64,000 nucleotides of DNA from Parapedobacter sp035556095. Lineage in GTDB: Bacteria; Bacteroidota; Bacteroidia; Sphingobacteriales; Sphingobacteriaceae. The notes below the pieces were generated by a model, which had not been told where the DNA came from, searched no databases, and saw only the letters and a program-made list of their open reading frames with translations. How positions within the stretch are numbered: the first letter of the stretch is position 1; each line of letters opens with the position of its first letter. The position numbers and the translations under genes were made by a program. Below are positions 30,899 to 37,877 of this stretch, one piece after another. The stretch covers positions 124,001-188,000 of the forward strand of contig NZ_DATMFT010000018.1 in NCBI RefSeq assembly GCF_035556095.1, in the 5' to 3' direction.

Positions 30899-31261
30899 CT
30901 ACCTAAAATACTTTCTGGGCATGATCAATGAAATTCCGAGAAGCGATCCGAATATCAACATACCGGCCAATAACTGCCACGCATCACTGCTACCCGGGGG
31001 GAATTCACTGTATTCGGCAAATATCGCGAGCGTGAAAAATACACTAACAGCACCCAATATTACAGCGATAGCAAGGGCAAGGTACCTATTCTGCCATAGC
31101 AACAGCGTCACAATCGTCAAGACTCCAAAAACCATTATTCCGTTAATGGTCGCTGCGCCCAACCATTCGCCCACCAGGCAAAACAACCCGCCGATCAACA
31201 GTAAAAATTCAGGCACGTATGCTATTCCATTTCTTACATTGAATTTAGTTAGCCGATCCAT
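30899..31261 (-). CDS. Small integral membrane protein of unknown function
   Basis: 120 residues from the ATG at 31261 (an upstream in-frame ATG at 31273 adds only four residues). Four hydrophobic helices can be seen: 'AYVPEFLLLIGGLFCLVGEW', 'GIMVFGVLTIVTLLLW', 'LALAIAVILGAVSVFFTLAI', and 'LLAGMLIFGSLLGISLIM'. It ends with basic residues. No recognised family. It lies among gene remnants (30494-30670 and 31313-31474) but is itself intact. Confidence 0.6.
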   Translation of the reverse strand: MDRLTKFNVRNGIAYVPEFLLLIGGLFCLVGEWLGAATINGIMVFGVLTIVTLLLWQNRYLALAIAVILGAVSVFFTLAIFAEYSEFPPGSSDAWQLLAGMLIFGSLLGISLIMPRKYFR

Positions 31262-31312
31262 TACAATTAACATTAGTTTACATGAGTTAGACCAAAGATA
31301 AAAAGTTAACTG

Positions 31313-31474
31313 TTACATCCAAAATCTTTCAGGCATCAAGCCGGAGCCAGGAAAAGTACCGTTCTCAACGTCCCAATCATCGGTGGAAACACGGTCTTCG
31401 ACCATCCGATCAAGAGTTTGGGCTAAGCTGGGGTATTTGTATTTTTCTTTTATCTTTGACTGCAGTAAACCAAT
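31313..31474 (-). pseudogene. Unidentified C-terminal gene remnant
   Basis: The minus-strand frame ending in TAA at 31313-31315 is open for about 53 codons and reads like a protein end: 'YPSLAQTLDRMVEDRVSTDD' then 'NGTFPGSGLMPERFWM'. It has no start codon and is closed upstream by a stop at 31475-31477. Amino-acid content and codon choice look coding, but I do not recognise the family. It is most likely the tail of a lost gene. Confidence 0.4.
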
Positions 31475-31509
31475 TTATTCGTGTCGCTTACCGTAGGTCT
31501 CAATAGCTT

Positions 31510-32385
31510 ATGAATGCTTATTCGCTTAATAGAAGAGCAGTACTGAAAAAAATCGTAACTGCCACCGGAGTGATTGCGATAGGCAACTCCTGGCAGTCGG
31601 CCATATCTGGAAATAAACGGAAGTATCGCATCAGCGTATGTGACTGGTCTATCAGCAAACAGAGTGAAGTCAGCGCGCTTGCATTGGCAAAAACACTCGG
31701 ACTGGACGGGGTGCAAGTAAGCTTAGGTACGGTGCAGAACAATATGCACCTACGCGAAAAGGCCGTAAGAAAAGCCTATCTGCAAGCAGCGTCAGCAAAC
31801 GGTGTGGACATATCGAGCCTAGCGATTGGCGAGTTAAATAATGTACCCTATAAATCGGAGCCCGAAACGGAAGAATGGGTCGACTTAAGCATCGACGTGG
31901 CAAATGCGATGGGCTGCGGAGTTGTTTTGCTGGCCTTTTTCGGAAAAGGTGACATCAACGGTGACGAGGCTGGTATAAGGGAAGTGGTAAGGCGGCTGAA
32001 GAAAGTTGCTCCAAAGGCCGAAAAGAAAGATGTGGTCCTAGGTATCGAGTCTTGGCTCAGTGCAGACCAACTTCTAGCAATTATCGAAGAAGTTGGCTCA
32101 ACACATGTGCAGGTATATTACGATGTGGCAAATGCTACCGAAATGGGATATGATATTTACGGGGAAATGAGGCAGCTAGGTACGCGATACATTTGTGAAG
32201 TCCATGCAAAGGAAAACGGTGCGTTGCTTGGAAAGGGAAAAATAGATTTTCCGAGCGTGCGGAACACACTTGACGAAATAGGGTATGAAGGGTGGGTTGT
32301 TTTGGAAGGAGGGGTGCCTGCCGGAATGGGTGTGGAAGAAGCTTATCCGGCAAATGTTAGTTATATCAGGTCAGTGTTCAGCTGA
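31510..32385 (+). CDS. Sugar-phosphate isomerase/epimerase (xylose-isomerase-like TIM barrel)
   Basis: 291 residues. The N-terminus 'NRRAVLKKIVTATGVIAIGN' resembles a Tat-like export signal, placing it in the periplasm. The barrel pattern runs from 'ISVCDWSISKQSEV' through 'GLDGVQVSLGTVQNN', 'VLGIESWLSADQLLAIIEEV', 'VQVYYDVANATEMGYD' and 'YICEVHAKENG' to 'GYEGWVVLEGG'. The Glu, Asp, His and Glu residues in these motifs are the expected metal ligands of AP_endonuc_2 family enzymes. It is followed 47 bp later by a PVC-type haem lipoprotein gene, so the two probably act on the same carbohydrate. Confidence 0.88.
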   Translation: MNAYSLNRRAVLKKIVTATGVIAIGNSWQSAISGNKRKYRISVCDWSISKQSEVSALALAKTLGLDGVQVSLGTVQNNMHLREKAVRKAYLQAASANGVDISSLAIGELNNVPYKSEPETEEWVDLSIDVANAMGCGVVLLAFFGKGDINGDEAGIREVVRRLKKVAPKAEKKDVVLGIESWLSADQLLAIIEEVGSTHVQVYYDVANATEMGYDIYGEMRQLGTRYICEVHAKENGALLGKGKIDFPSVRNTLDEIGYEGWVVLEGGVPAGMGVEEAYPANVSYIRSVFS

Positions 32386-32432
32386 TAAATCACCTTTAGT
32401 TTTTTATGATCAAAACAAACACTTCAACGATA

Positions 32433-35306
32433 ATGAACAGGATTTATTTAAGCATTACAACGGTATGTTTAATCGGTGTTTGGAGCGCATGCAACTCGGG
32501 TGACGGCCAAAAAGCCGAGCCGAAATTGTTCGTTCCAGACGACCTTGAAGCCACGGTATGGGCAGAATCTCCTATGTTATATAACCCAACGAATATCGAT
32601 GTGGATATCCGCGGAAGGATTTGGGTAACCGAAGCGGTTAATTACCGCGACTTTAATAATGACACGACGGGCCGTCTTTCACACCCTACCGGGGACCGTG
32701 TGCTTATCTTGGAAGATACCGATGGCGATGGAATAGCAGACAGCGCTAAAGTGTTTGTACAAGATGAGGATCTGGTGTCCCCATTGGGCATAGCCGTAAT
32801 CGGGAACAAAGTGATTGTTTCCTGCTCGCCTTCGGTGATTATATACACGGATGACGACGGCGATGATGTGCCAGATCGTAAGGAAGTGTTCCTGACCGGA
32901 TTCGGTGGTTTAGATCACGACCACGGGCTACATGCCGGAATAGCCGGCCCCGATGGCAAATGGTACGTTAACATGGGCAATGCCGGACCACACATCGTTA
33001 CCGATAAAAGTGGATGGACACTTCGCTCAGGAAGCGTATATACCGGCGGATCGCCCTACAACCAAGAAAATGTACCTGCCCAGCAAAGTGATGATGGCAA
33101 GGTGTGGACCGGTGGGCTGGTATTCCGGATAAATCCCGATGGTACGGGAATGGAGGTGCTGGGCCATAATTTCCGCAATTCGTACGAAGTAGCGGTAGAT
33201 TCGTACGGCAACATGTGGCAAAACGACAACGATGATGAAGTGGATGCCTGCCGGGTAAGCTGGATAATGGAAGGGGGAAATGCAGGCTTTTTTAGCGAAA
33301 CCGGGATACGGACCTGGCGTGCCGACCGGCGGCCGGGACAATCGCTACAGACGGCACATTGGCATCAGGAAGACCCGGGGGTGATGCCCGTCGGCAAAGT
33401 GTACGGTGCTGGTGCACCTACCGGTATCGTGGTGAATGAAAGCGATGCCCTTGGTGAGCATTACCGTGGGTTGCTATTAAGTGCGGACGCGGGACGAAAT
33501 GCCATTTTCGGCTTTCAGCCCCAACTCACGGGCGCTGGTTATGATTTGTCAAACGGTAAGCCCTTCATTTCCTCCACCGGCATCGACGACGAATTCTATC
33601 GTTGGAACAATGTAGACGAAAACACAAAGAAATGGTTTCGGCCGAGTGATGCTGCTATCGGGACAGATGGCGCCATTTATGTGGCGGATTGGTACGACCC
33701 TATTGTAGGCGGGCACCAAATGATGGATTCCATTGGATATGGGCGGATTTATCGAATCGCACCGAAAGGCAAGAAACTTGTTAAACCGAGCATCAATCTG
33801 GAGCAGACTTCCGGCCAAATCGAAGCGCTCCTCAGTCCGGCTATCAATGTTCGCAACCAAGGGTTCGAGCGGTTGAAAGCACAGGGACCGGTTATCTTGC
33901 CGGAGCTGGCAAAGCTACTTGAATCGGGCAATCCCTATCATCGTGCTCGGACAGTTTGGCTGCTGGCACAGCTGGGCCAAGAAGGTATTCGTAAAACAGT
34001 CGGCTTGCTCGAAGATAAGGACCCGGAGATACGATTGACTGCTTTCAGGGCGCTGAGGCAGGCCAATGAAGGGCAATTGCTTGTCTATGCCGAAAAGCTG
34101 GCGGGCGATACATCTCCCGCTGTAAGGAGGGAGGTTCTTATCGCATTGCGCGATTTACCCTTTGAACAGAGCCGATCCACTATCTTGAAACTAGCTGAGG
34201 GCTTCGATGGCGTGGATCGAGCTTATCTAAACGCGCTGGGTATAGCACTGGAAGGTAAGGAACAGGAAGCCTACGCCGCCTTGAGGGCCCACTTCGGGAA
34301 TCCAGAACCGGAGGAGTGGCCCGAGGCTTTTGCTGCCATTACATGGGAGCTGCATCCCGATGTGGCCGCACCCGCGCTGAAGCAAAGGGTGCTAAACGAA
34401 AAGCTCAGCCTGGATGATCGGAAAAAAGCGATGGTGGCTCTCGGTTTTATCCCCACGAAAGTGGCGGCGACATCGATGCGTGAACTGGCGGCGGTGGTCG
34501 ATGGGGAGCTTGCCGCTTTGGCACAATGGTGGTTACAGTTCCGCAAAACGAATGACTGGAACGAATACCTGGGCGATTGGCAATCGCCCATGGATAAACT
34601 ACTGGAAGCGCAACCCGAAGCGCTCGCCCACTACCAACAGTTCAAAAAGGAAAATGCCAGTGCAGAAGAAAAAATGGAAGCAGCCCAACAATTGGTAGGG
34701 AACCAAACGGGCAAACTGTACTTGATAGATCTCGCCGCAGCCGGATTGCTGGAGCCTCCTTTAAAAGCCAAGCTGAAAGATCAGGTGTTGGCAAACAATG
34801 ATAGAAACTTCAATGCATTGGTTGCCCATTATTTCGATGGCGGCGATACCGAAACGTATGATATCGACGATGCCATGAAACTTTCAGTAGATCCCGATAG
34901 GGGGAAATCATTATTCGTAGCCAACTGTGTGGTATGCCACAAAATAGGTGCCGTAGGCCAAGAAATCGGACCCGATTTGACCAATATCCACACCCGGTTT
35001 GATCGGAAGGCAATACTCGATGGTATCATCCATCCCGCAGCAGCAGTGGCCTTTGGGACGGAACCGTACTTGGTGCTGTTGAAGAATGGGGCGGCGCTTT
35101 ACGGGCTCCTGCTGTCGGACGGTCCGGTTGTCACCGTAATGGACACGTACGGAAAGCAGTATGTTATCGATGGCTCTGCTGTAGCCAGTAAGCGGCACCT
35201 GAATACAAGTATTATGCCCTCGCCTCGACACATACCATTGACAATACAGGAAGCGGCAGATATAAGCGTATACCTATCAGTGAACGATAAGAAACTAGGT
35301 AAATAA
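32433..35306 (+). CDS. PVC-type haem-binding lipoprotein (beta-propeller, HEAT repeats, cytochrome c)
   Basis: 957 residues from the ATG at 32433, chosen because a lipoprotein signal follows at once ('TTVCLIGVWSACNSGD'); an ATG at 32406 would add nine residues. The propeller covers about 25-420 ('DLEATVWAESPMLYNPTNID', 'RVLILEDTDGDGIADSAKVF', 'GTDGAIYVADWYDPI'). HEAT-like helices fill about 430-790. The cytochrome domain has CVVCH at 832-836 and 'DRKAILDGIIHPAAAVAFG'. The fold order is the same as in the 20416-23952 protein but without its beta-sandwich and second helical part. It is predicted to be a periplasmic sugar dehydrogenase-like electron donor; the substrate is unknown. A strong terminator follows at 35428. 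Confidence 0.9.
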   Translation: MNRIYLSITTVCLIGVWSACNSGDGQKAEPKLFVPDDLEATVWAESPMLYNPTNIDVDIRGRIWVTEAVNYRDFNNDTTGRLSHPTGDRVLILEDTDGDGIADSAKVFVQDEDLVSPLGIAVIGNKVIVSCSPSVIIYTDDDGDDVPDRKEVFLTGFGGLDHDHGLHAGIAGPDGKWYVNMGNAGPHIVTDKSGWTLRSGSVYTGGSPYNQENVPAQQSDDGKVWTGGLVFRINPDGTGMEVLGHNFRNSYEVAVDSYGNMWQNDNDDEVDACRVSWIMEGGNAGFFSETGIRTWRADRRPGQSLQTAHWHQEDPGVMPVGKVYGAGAPTGIVVNESDALGEHYRGLLLSADAGRNAIFGFQPQLTGAGYDLSNGKPFISSTGIDDEFYRWNNVDENTKKWFRPSDAAIGTDGAIYVADWYDPIVGGHQMMDSIGYGRIYRIAPKGKKLVKPSINLEQTSGQIEALLSPAINVRNQGFERLKAQGPVILPELAKLLESGNPYHRARTVWLLAQLGQEGIRKTVGLLEDKDPEIRLTAFRALRQANEGQLLVYAEKLAGDTSPAVRREVLIALRDLPFEQSRSTILKLAEGFDGVDRAYLNALGIALEGKEQEAYAALRAHFGNPEPEEWPEAFAAITWELHPDVAAPALKQRVLNEKLSLDDRKKAMVALGFIPTKVAATSMRELAAVVDGELAALAQWWLQFRKTNDWNEYLGDWQSPMDKLLEAQPEALAHYQQFKKENASAEEKMEAAQQLVGNQTGKLYLIDLAAAGLLEPPLKAKLKDQVLANNDRNFNALVAHYFDGGDTETYDIDDAMKLSVDPDRGKSLFVANCVVCHKIGAVGQEIGPDLTNIHTRFDRKAILDGIIHPAAAVAFGTEPYLVLLKNGAALYGLLLSDGPVVTVMDTYGKQYVIDGSAVASKRHLNTSIMPSPRHIPLTIQEAADISVYLSVNDKKLGK

Positions 35307-35427
35307 TAGCCTAATCAACCCCGGTACAGGCTCATAATGAAAAAAGTTACACAGACGTAAAACAAACTCCACGCTTTTCCGTTATTGTACTAGGTTTAGG
35401 TTGATAGCCCCTAACCCCATTGGGGCG

Positions 35428-35466
35428 GAGACCCGTTACTTACAAGGTGACGGGTTTCTCTTTTTT
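35428..35466 (+). terminator. Rho-independent terminator after the PVC-type haem lipoprotein gene
   Basis: A hairpin starts at GAGACCCGT (35428-35436) and pairs with ACGGGTTTC (35450-35458); the inner bases T-A-C/G-T-G can extend it. It is followed by CTC and six T (35461-35466). It lies 120 bp after the stop codon at 35306. Confidence 0.75.
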
Positions 35467-35575
35467 AGGCCTCTTCGTCACGGCATTGTCTATTTAACAT
35501 TCTCTTAACAAATTCGTTATAACAAAACGGGGCGATATGCGTTATATATGCAGTTAGTAAAATTTGTCTTTTCAT
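35465..35575 (-). other. Short open frame from the leader-like repeat, probably gene remnant
   Basis: The minus strand reads ATG (complement of 35573-35575) then 'KRQILLTAYITHIAPFCYN' and stops after 36 codons at 35465. The first eight codons lie inside the 60-bp repeat shared with 63501-63562. The start resembles the first residues of SusC/RagA-type transporter genes, but the frame then ends, so it is more likely a truncated gene start than a working peptide. Confidence 0.3.
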
Positions 35576-35610
35576 AATAGGTTTATAATTGGTTAGTTTT
35601 GAAAGCCCCG
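35551..35610 (-). repeat. 60-bp leader-like repeat, copy 1
   Basis: On the minus strand this reads a pyrimidine-rich start, then CTAACCAATTATAAACCT, then ATGAAAAGACAAATTTTACT. About 53 of 60 positions match the segment at 63501-63562 on the same strand. The block looks like a gene leader plus the first codons of a SusC-type gene (inference from its form). It lies directly beside the 11-bp hairpin at 35601-35633. Confidence 0.7.
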
Positions 35611-35633
35611 ATCCTCCCCGTTTCGGGGCTTTC
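35601..35633. terminator. Perfect 11-bp hairpin, possible terminator or attenuator
   Basis: GAAAGCCCCGA (35601-35611) pairs perfectly with TCGGGGCTTTC (35623-35633) around an 11-base loop. On the plus strand the tail is TTTATGCC, a weak U-run. On the minus strand the hairpin sits just before the leader-like repeat, where it could act as an attenuator of the lost gene. The hairpin is certain; the role is not. Confidence 0.5.
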
Positions 35634-35634
35634 T

Positions 35635-35847
35635 TTATGCCTCAACCGAATAGCCAACCAATATGACTTCGCCGTTCCTCAAACCCCCTGTCCTATCCCC
35701 GCCGGGCTTTGGTTGCCCTTCAGTGGCGGTCGAGTAGATCGATAACTGCGAGGCAATCATGAGTACCGATGAAAGCAGATTATTGCGAATAAATTCGCTT
35801 TTTATTTCAACGCAATTATAAACACAAACTTCGTGTAGCGATTTCAT
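35635..35847 (-). CDS. Possible small protein, 70 residues, unsupported
   Basis: From an ATG at the complement of 35845-35847 the frame encodes 70 residues, ending 'GGLRNGEVILVGYSVEA'. The second half has a protein-like composition. There is no recognised domain or signal peptide, and the start overlaps the first inverted-repeat operator-like element. It could instead be a gene remnant between the two decayed ends in this gap. Confidence 0.22.
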   Translation of the reverse strand: MKSLHEVCVYNCVEIKSEFIRNNLLSSVLMIASQLSIYSTATEGQPKPGGDRTGGLRNGEVILVGYSVEA

Positions 35848-35882
35848 TGATACCCCAAAAAAACAAGAAAAATTATCAATAA
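35846..35882. promoter_or_regulatory. Operator-like inverted repeat, element A
   Basis: Arms ATTGATA (35846-35852) and TATCAAT (35874-35880) enclose an A-rich spacer containing runs of A. The element is repeated as element B 53 bp downstream. Both lie upstream of the regulator gene that heads the injection-system locus, so they are candidate binding sites for its product or another regulator (inference). Confidence 0.5.
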
Positions 35883-35898
35883 CTAGCATATCGATTTT

Positions 35899-35932
35899 AT
35901 TGATACCAAAAAAACCAACAAAATATCAATAA
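35899..35932. promoter_or_regulatory. Operator-like inverted repeat, element B
   Basis: Arms ATTGATA (35899-35905) and TATCAAT (35924-35930) with an A-rich spacer, the same design as element A. The left arms of A and B are 53 bp apart, close to five helical turns, so two bound proteins would face the same side. The element ends seven bases before a TAnnTTTG box. Confidence 0.5.
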
Positions 35933-35938
35933 TTTACC

Positions 35939-35946
35939 TAAGTTTG
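35939..35946 (+). promoter_or_regulatory. Candidate -7 promoter box of the injection-system locus
   Basis: TAAGTTTG fits the TAnnTTTG -7 consensus of Bacteroidota housekeeping promoters. The expected -33 TTG is not obvious at the right distance, which suggests dependence on a factor bound at elements A and B. The start codon of the first gene is about 115 bp downstream. Confidence 0.35.
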
Positions 35947-36062
35947 TTACTCGTCTGCTTTAAGACGGTGATTAACTTTTAAAAACATCTATTGCTGCCT
36001 TTGCCAATATATTCGAAAAAGCCATCGCATGGCATTTGGCGTGTTGTTGAAGGCGTCGTATC

Positions 36063-36440
36063 ATGCCGTTGAATAAATTTTCATTAGCCCGTTACCAGTT
36101 GATACATCAATTGCTATCAACCAAGGAGTTTGTCAGAACGTCCGAAGTCGTCGCCGCCTGCGAAGAACTACTCGGCTTCAGCGTGACGATGAGAACCATA
36201 CAATTGGATTTACAAGCCATGCGATACGACCAGTTCTTGGGTATTTTCGCCCCGATATCTTATTGTGCCTCACGCAAAGCCTACTATTACCACGACAACA
36301 CTTACACCTTTCAGTATTCCCGGTTTTCTGTGCATGAAATCGAAGTCGTGGAACGGATAAAGAATCGTTGGAAAGCCGATCTCAGTGAACATGAGCGTTC
36401 GTGTTTAAGGAATATACTGCATAAAATGCAACGGATGTAG
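36063..36440 (+). CDS. HTH regulator, WYL-family N-terminal domain only
   Basis: 125 residues. The first 65 residues look like the winged helix of Bacteroidota WYL-type regulators: 'MPLNKFSLARYQLIHQLL' (family start MPxNKxAxxRYxxId), then 'TMRTIQLDLQAMRYDQFLG' (RTxQxDIxxMR recognition region), then 'APISYCASRKAYYYHD'. The next 50 residues match the segment before the WYL domain. The ligand-binding WYL domain, usually another 200 residues, is absent and no frame downstream supplies it. It may be a minimal regulator of the following operon, binding elements A and B (inference), or a truncated remnant that kept its DNA-binding part. Confidence 0.7.
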   Translation: MPLNKFSLARYQLIHQLLSTKEFVRTSEVVAACEELLGFSVTMRTIQLDLQAMRYDQFLGIFAPISYCASRKAYYYHDNTYTFQYSRFSVHEIEVVERIKNRWKADLSEHERSCLRNILHKMQRM

Positions 36441-36579
36441 ATAGATTCTGGCCATGAAACCGGCCACGTCAAACCGCTGCGCCAAGGTTTTCCGATGGCG
36501 AATTAAAATTTCGCTATCCCCACTTACCTTTACGAGGCGTTTACTAATTAACCAACAAATTTTAATCTACCTGGATGCG

Positions 36580-37152
36580 ATGATCTACCAGACACTCCGC
36601 GCGCTCGTTGAGCAACTGAACGACTTTTTACGTGTTACCTTCACGTTATCCACGGATATCGTGCAGCTTGCCCCTATCCAAGTTGAGGCAGATAACGCGG
36701 ATAACCGCGTAAGCGTAAGCATCGTGGGGCTGGAACGAGAAACCGCCGCTGGCATTCGTTTTGAACGACAAGCGGCAGGCAATAGCCAATTGGGCACTGC
36801 GCCCAAATGGTTAGTTAACGCGCATATTCTATTTGCGGTCCTATTCAAGGAAAAGCAATACGGCGAAGCTGTGCGGGTGTTGTCAGCGATCTTGCTTTTT
36901 CTGCAACGTCATACCTCTTTTGTGGTGCCCGAATCGGGAGCTCGATACGCCATTGAACCGGTCAATTTATCGTATGCTGACCAAGCGAGCCTTTGGGGTA
37001 TGCTGGGCGTATCCTACCAACCGTCCGTGTTGGCACGCATTCGACTATTAACCATCGAAAGCGGCGAAATTGTGAATATTTCAGCAAGTGTCGAAGGACA
37101 CGACACTGCAACCAAGGCCGGCGGAGGTGGCGCTGGAAGTACCGAGCCATGA
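36580..37152 (+). CDS. Contractile injection system cap protein, DUF4255/Pvc16-like
   Basis: 190 residues from the ATG at 36580; the upstream 42 codons from 36454 do not look coding. It matches the Pvc16 N-terminal family (DUF4255): 'MIYQTLRALVEQLNDFLR' at the start, 'NRVSVSIVGLERETAAG' in the middle, 'NAHILFAVLFKEKQYGEAVR' and 'LSAILLFLQRHTSF' after it, and 'LWGMLGVSYQPSVLARIRLL' near the C-terminus. In Afp and PVC particles this protein ends the tube and sheath at the distal tip. It overlaps the next gene by four bases (ATGA), so the two are translationally coupled. It is the first structural gene of the locus. Confidence 0.85.
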   Translation: MIYQTLRALVEQLNDFLRVTFTLSTDIVQLAPIQVEADNADNRVSVSIVGLERETAAGIRFERQAAGNSQLGTAPKWLVNAHILFAVLFKEKQYGEAVRVLSAILLFLQRHTSFVVPESGARYAIEPVNLSYADQASLWGMLGVSYQPSVLARIRLLTIESGEIVNISASVEGHDTATKAGGGGAGSTEP

Positions 37153-37856
37153 CGCACTACGAAATTACGCACACCATCGGTGTGCAACACCCCTACTTCG
37201 ATACGGCAAACTTCCGGTTCGACTTGCTACCCACCGGCAATACCGCAGAGATACTCACGAAATACCGGTTACTGGTGAAAGCGCAGGGAAACAACCTGTG
37301 GGTGGTCATCCGCGAAGCCGATGGCCGACAAACTGTGCCAGCCGGATTGGATATTTCATTTCAATTGTCGCCCGCTTTTCCAGACCAATATTTCGTCATG
37401 GGCGATGGCGCGAGCGTGGCAGCGCCTTACCCTACCAACCTGTCTATTCATCGGAAAGGTGGTGTATGGGCTATACTCACCTGCCCAGCGGCGCCCGAAG
37501 GTGATTTACCATGCTCCATTACCGTTCAGTTAGAACCGGTTTGCCGCTTTTGGGAATTCCTGGTGTTTCCCAAAAATACAGCGGAAAATAGCCAAGCACG
37601 CTTTCTCGTGAAGGAAGCACGCGATGCCATCCGCTTCACAGAAGGCGAATGGGTTGACGTTAAAGGGGTCAATCGAAAAGCATGGCGTGTGCAAACAGCC
37701 GATGCATTGCCGTTGAAGCAGATGTATCCCTTCCGGGTGGGCCTATGGGAAGAGGTAGACGGGATGGAGCGCTTCTGCCGTCACTTGACGCTGCCTTCAC
37801 CGACATCGCACTCTGTATTGAAGCGCGATACCGTTTCGAGCTATTGTTATTGTTAA
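37149..37856 (+). CDS. Injection-system-associated protein of unknown function
   Basis: 235 residues from an ATG overlapping the previous stop. No recognised family. The N-terminal part has paired strands: 'IGVQHPYFDTANFRFDLLP', 'LTKYRLLVKAQGNNLWVVIR', 'LDISFQLSPAFPDQYFVMG'. The C-terminal half also looks all-beta, 'SITVQLEPVCRFWEFLVFP' and 'FRVGLWEEVDGMERFC', and ends with three Cys ('SYCYC' and 'RFC'). The 'HxYF...L.P' opening is a style I associate with genes placed between cap and sheath in other Bacteroidota injection clusters, which is an inference from memory. A structural or assembly role is suggested by its position. Confidence 0.6.
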   Translation: MTHYEITHTIGVQHPYFDTANFRFDLLPTGNTAEILTKYRLLVKAQGNNLWVVIREADGRQTVPAGLDISFQLSPAFPDQYFVMGDGASVAAPYPTNLSIHRKGGVWAILTCPAAPEGDLPCSITVQLEPVCRFWEFLVFPKNTAENSQARFLVKEARDAIRFTEGEWVDVKGVNRKAWRVQTADALPLKQMYPFRVGLWEEVDGMERFCRHLTLPSPTSHSVLKRDTVSSYCYC

Positions 37857-37877
37857 CTAATGTTTAATGATTGATAT

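Noticed and set aside
36454..36579. A 42-codon extension upstream of the DUF4255 cap gene
   Set aside because: The extension is basic and unlike the family N-terminus, which begins at 'MIYQTLRAL'; the gene is therefore started at 36580.
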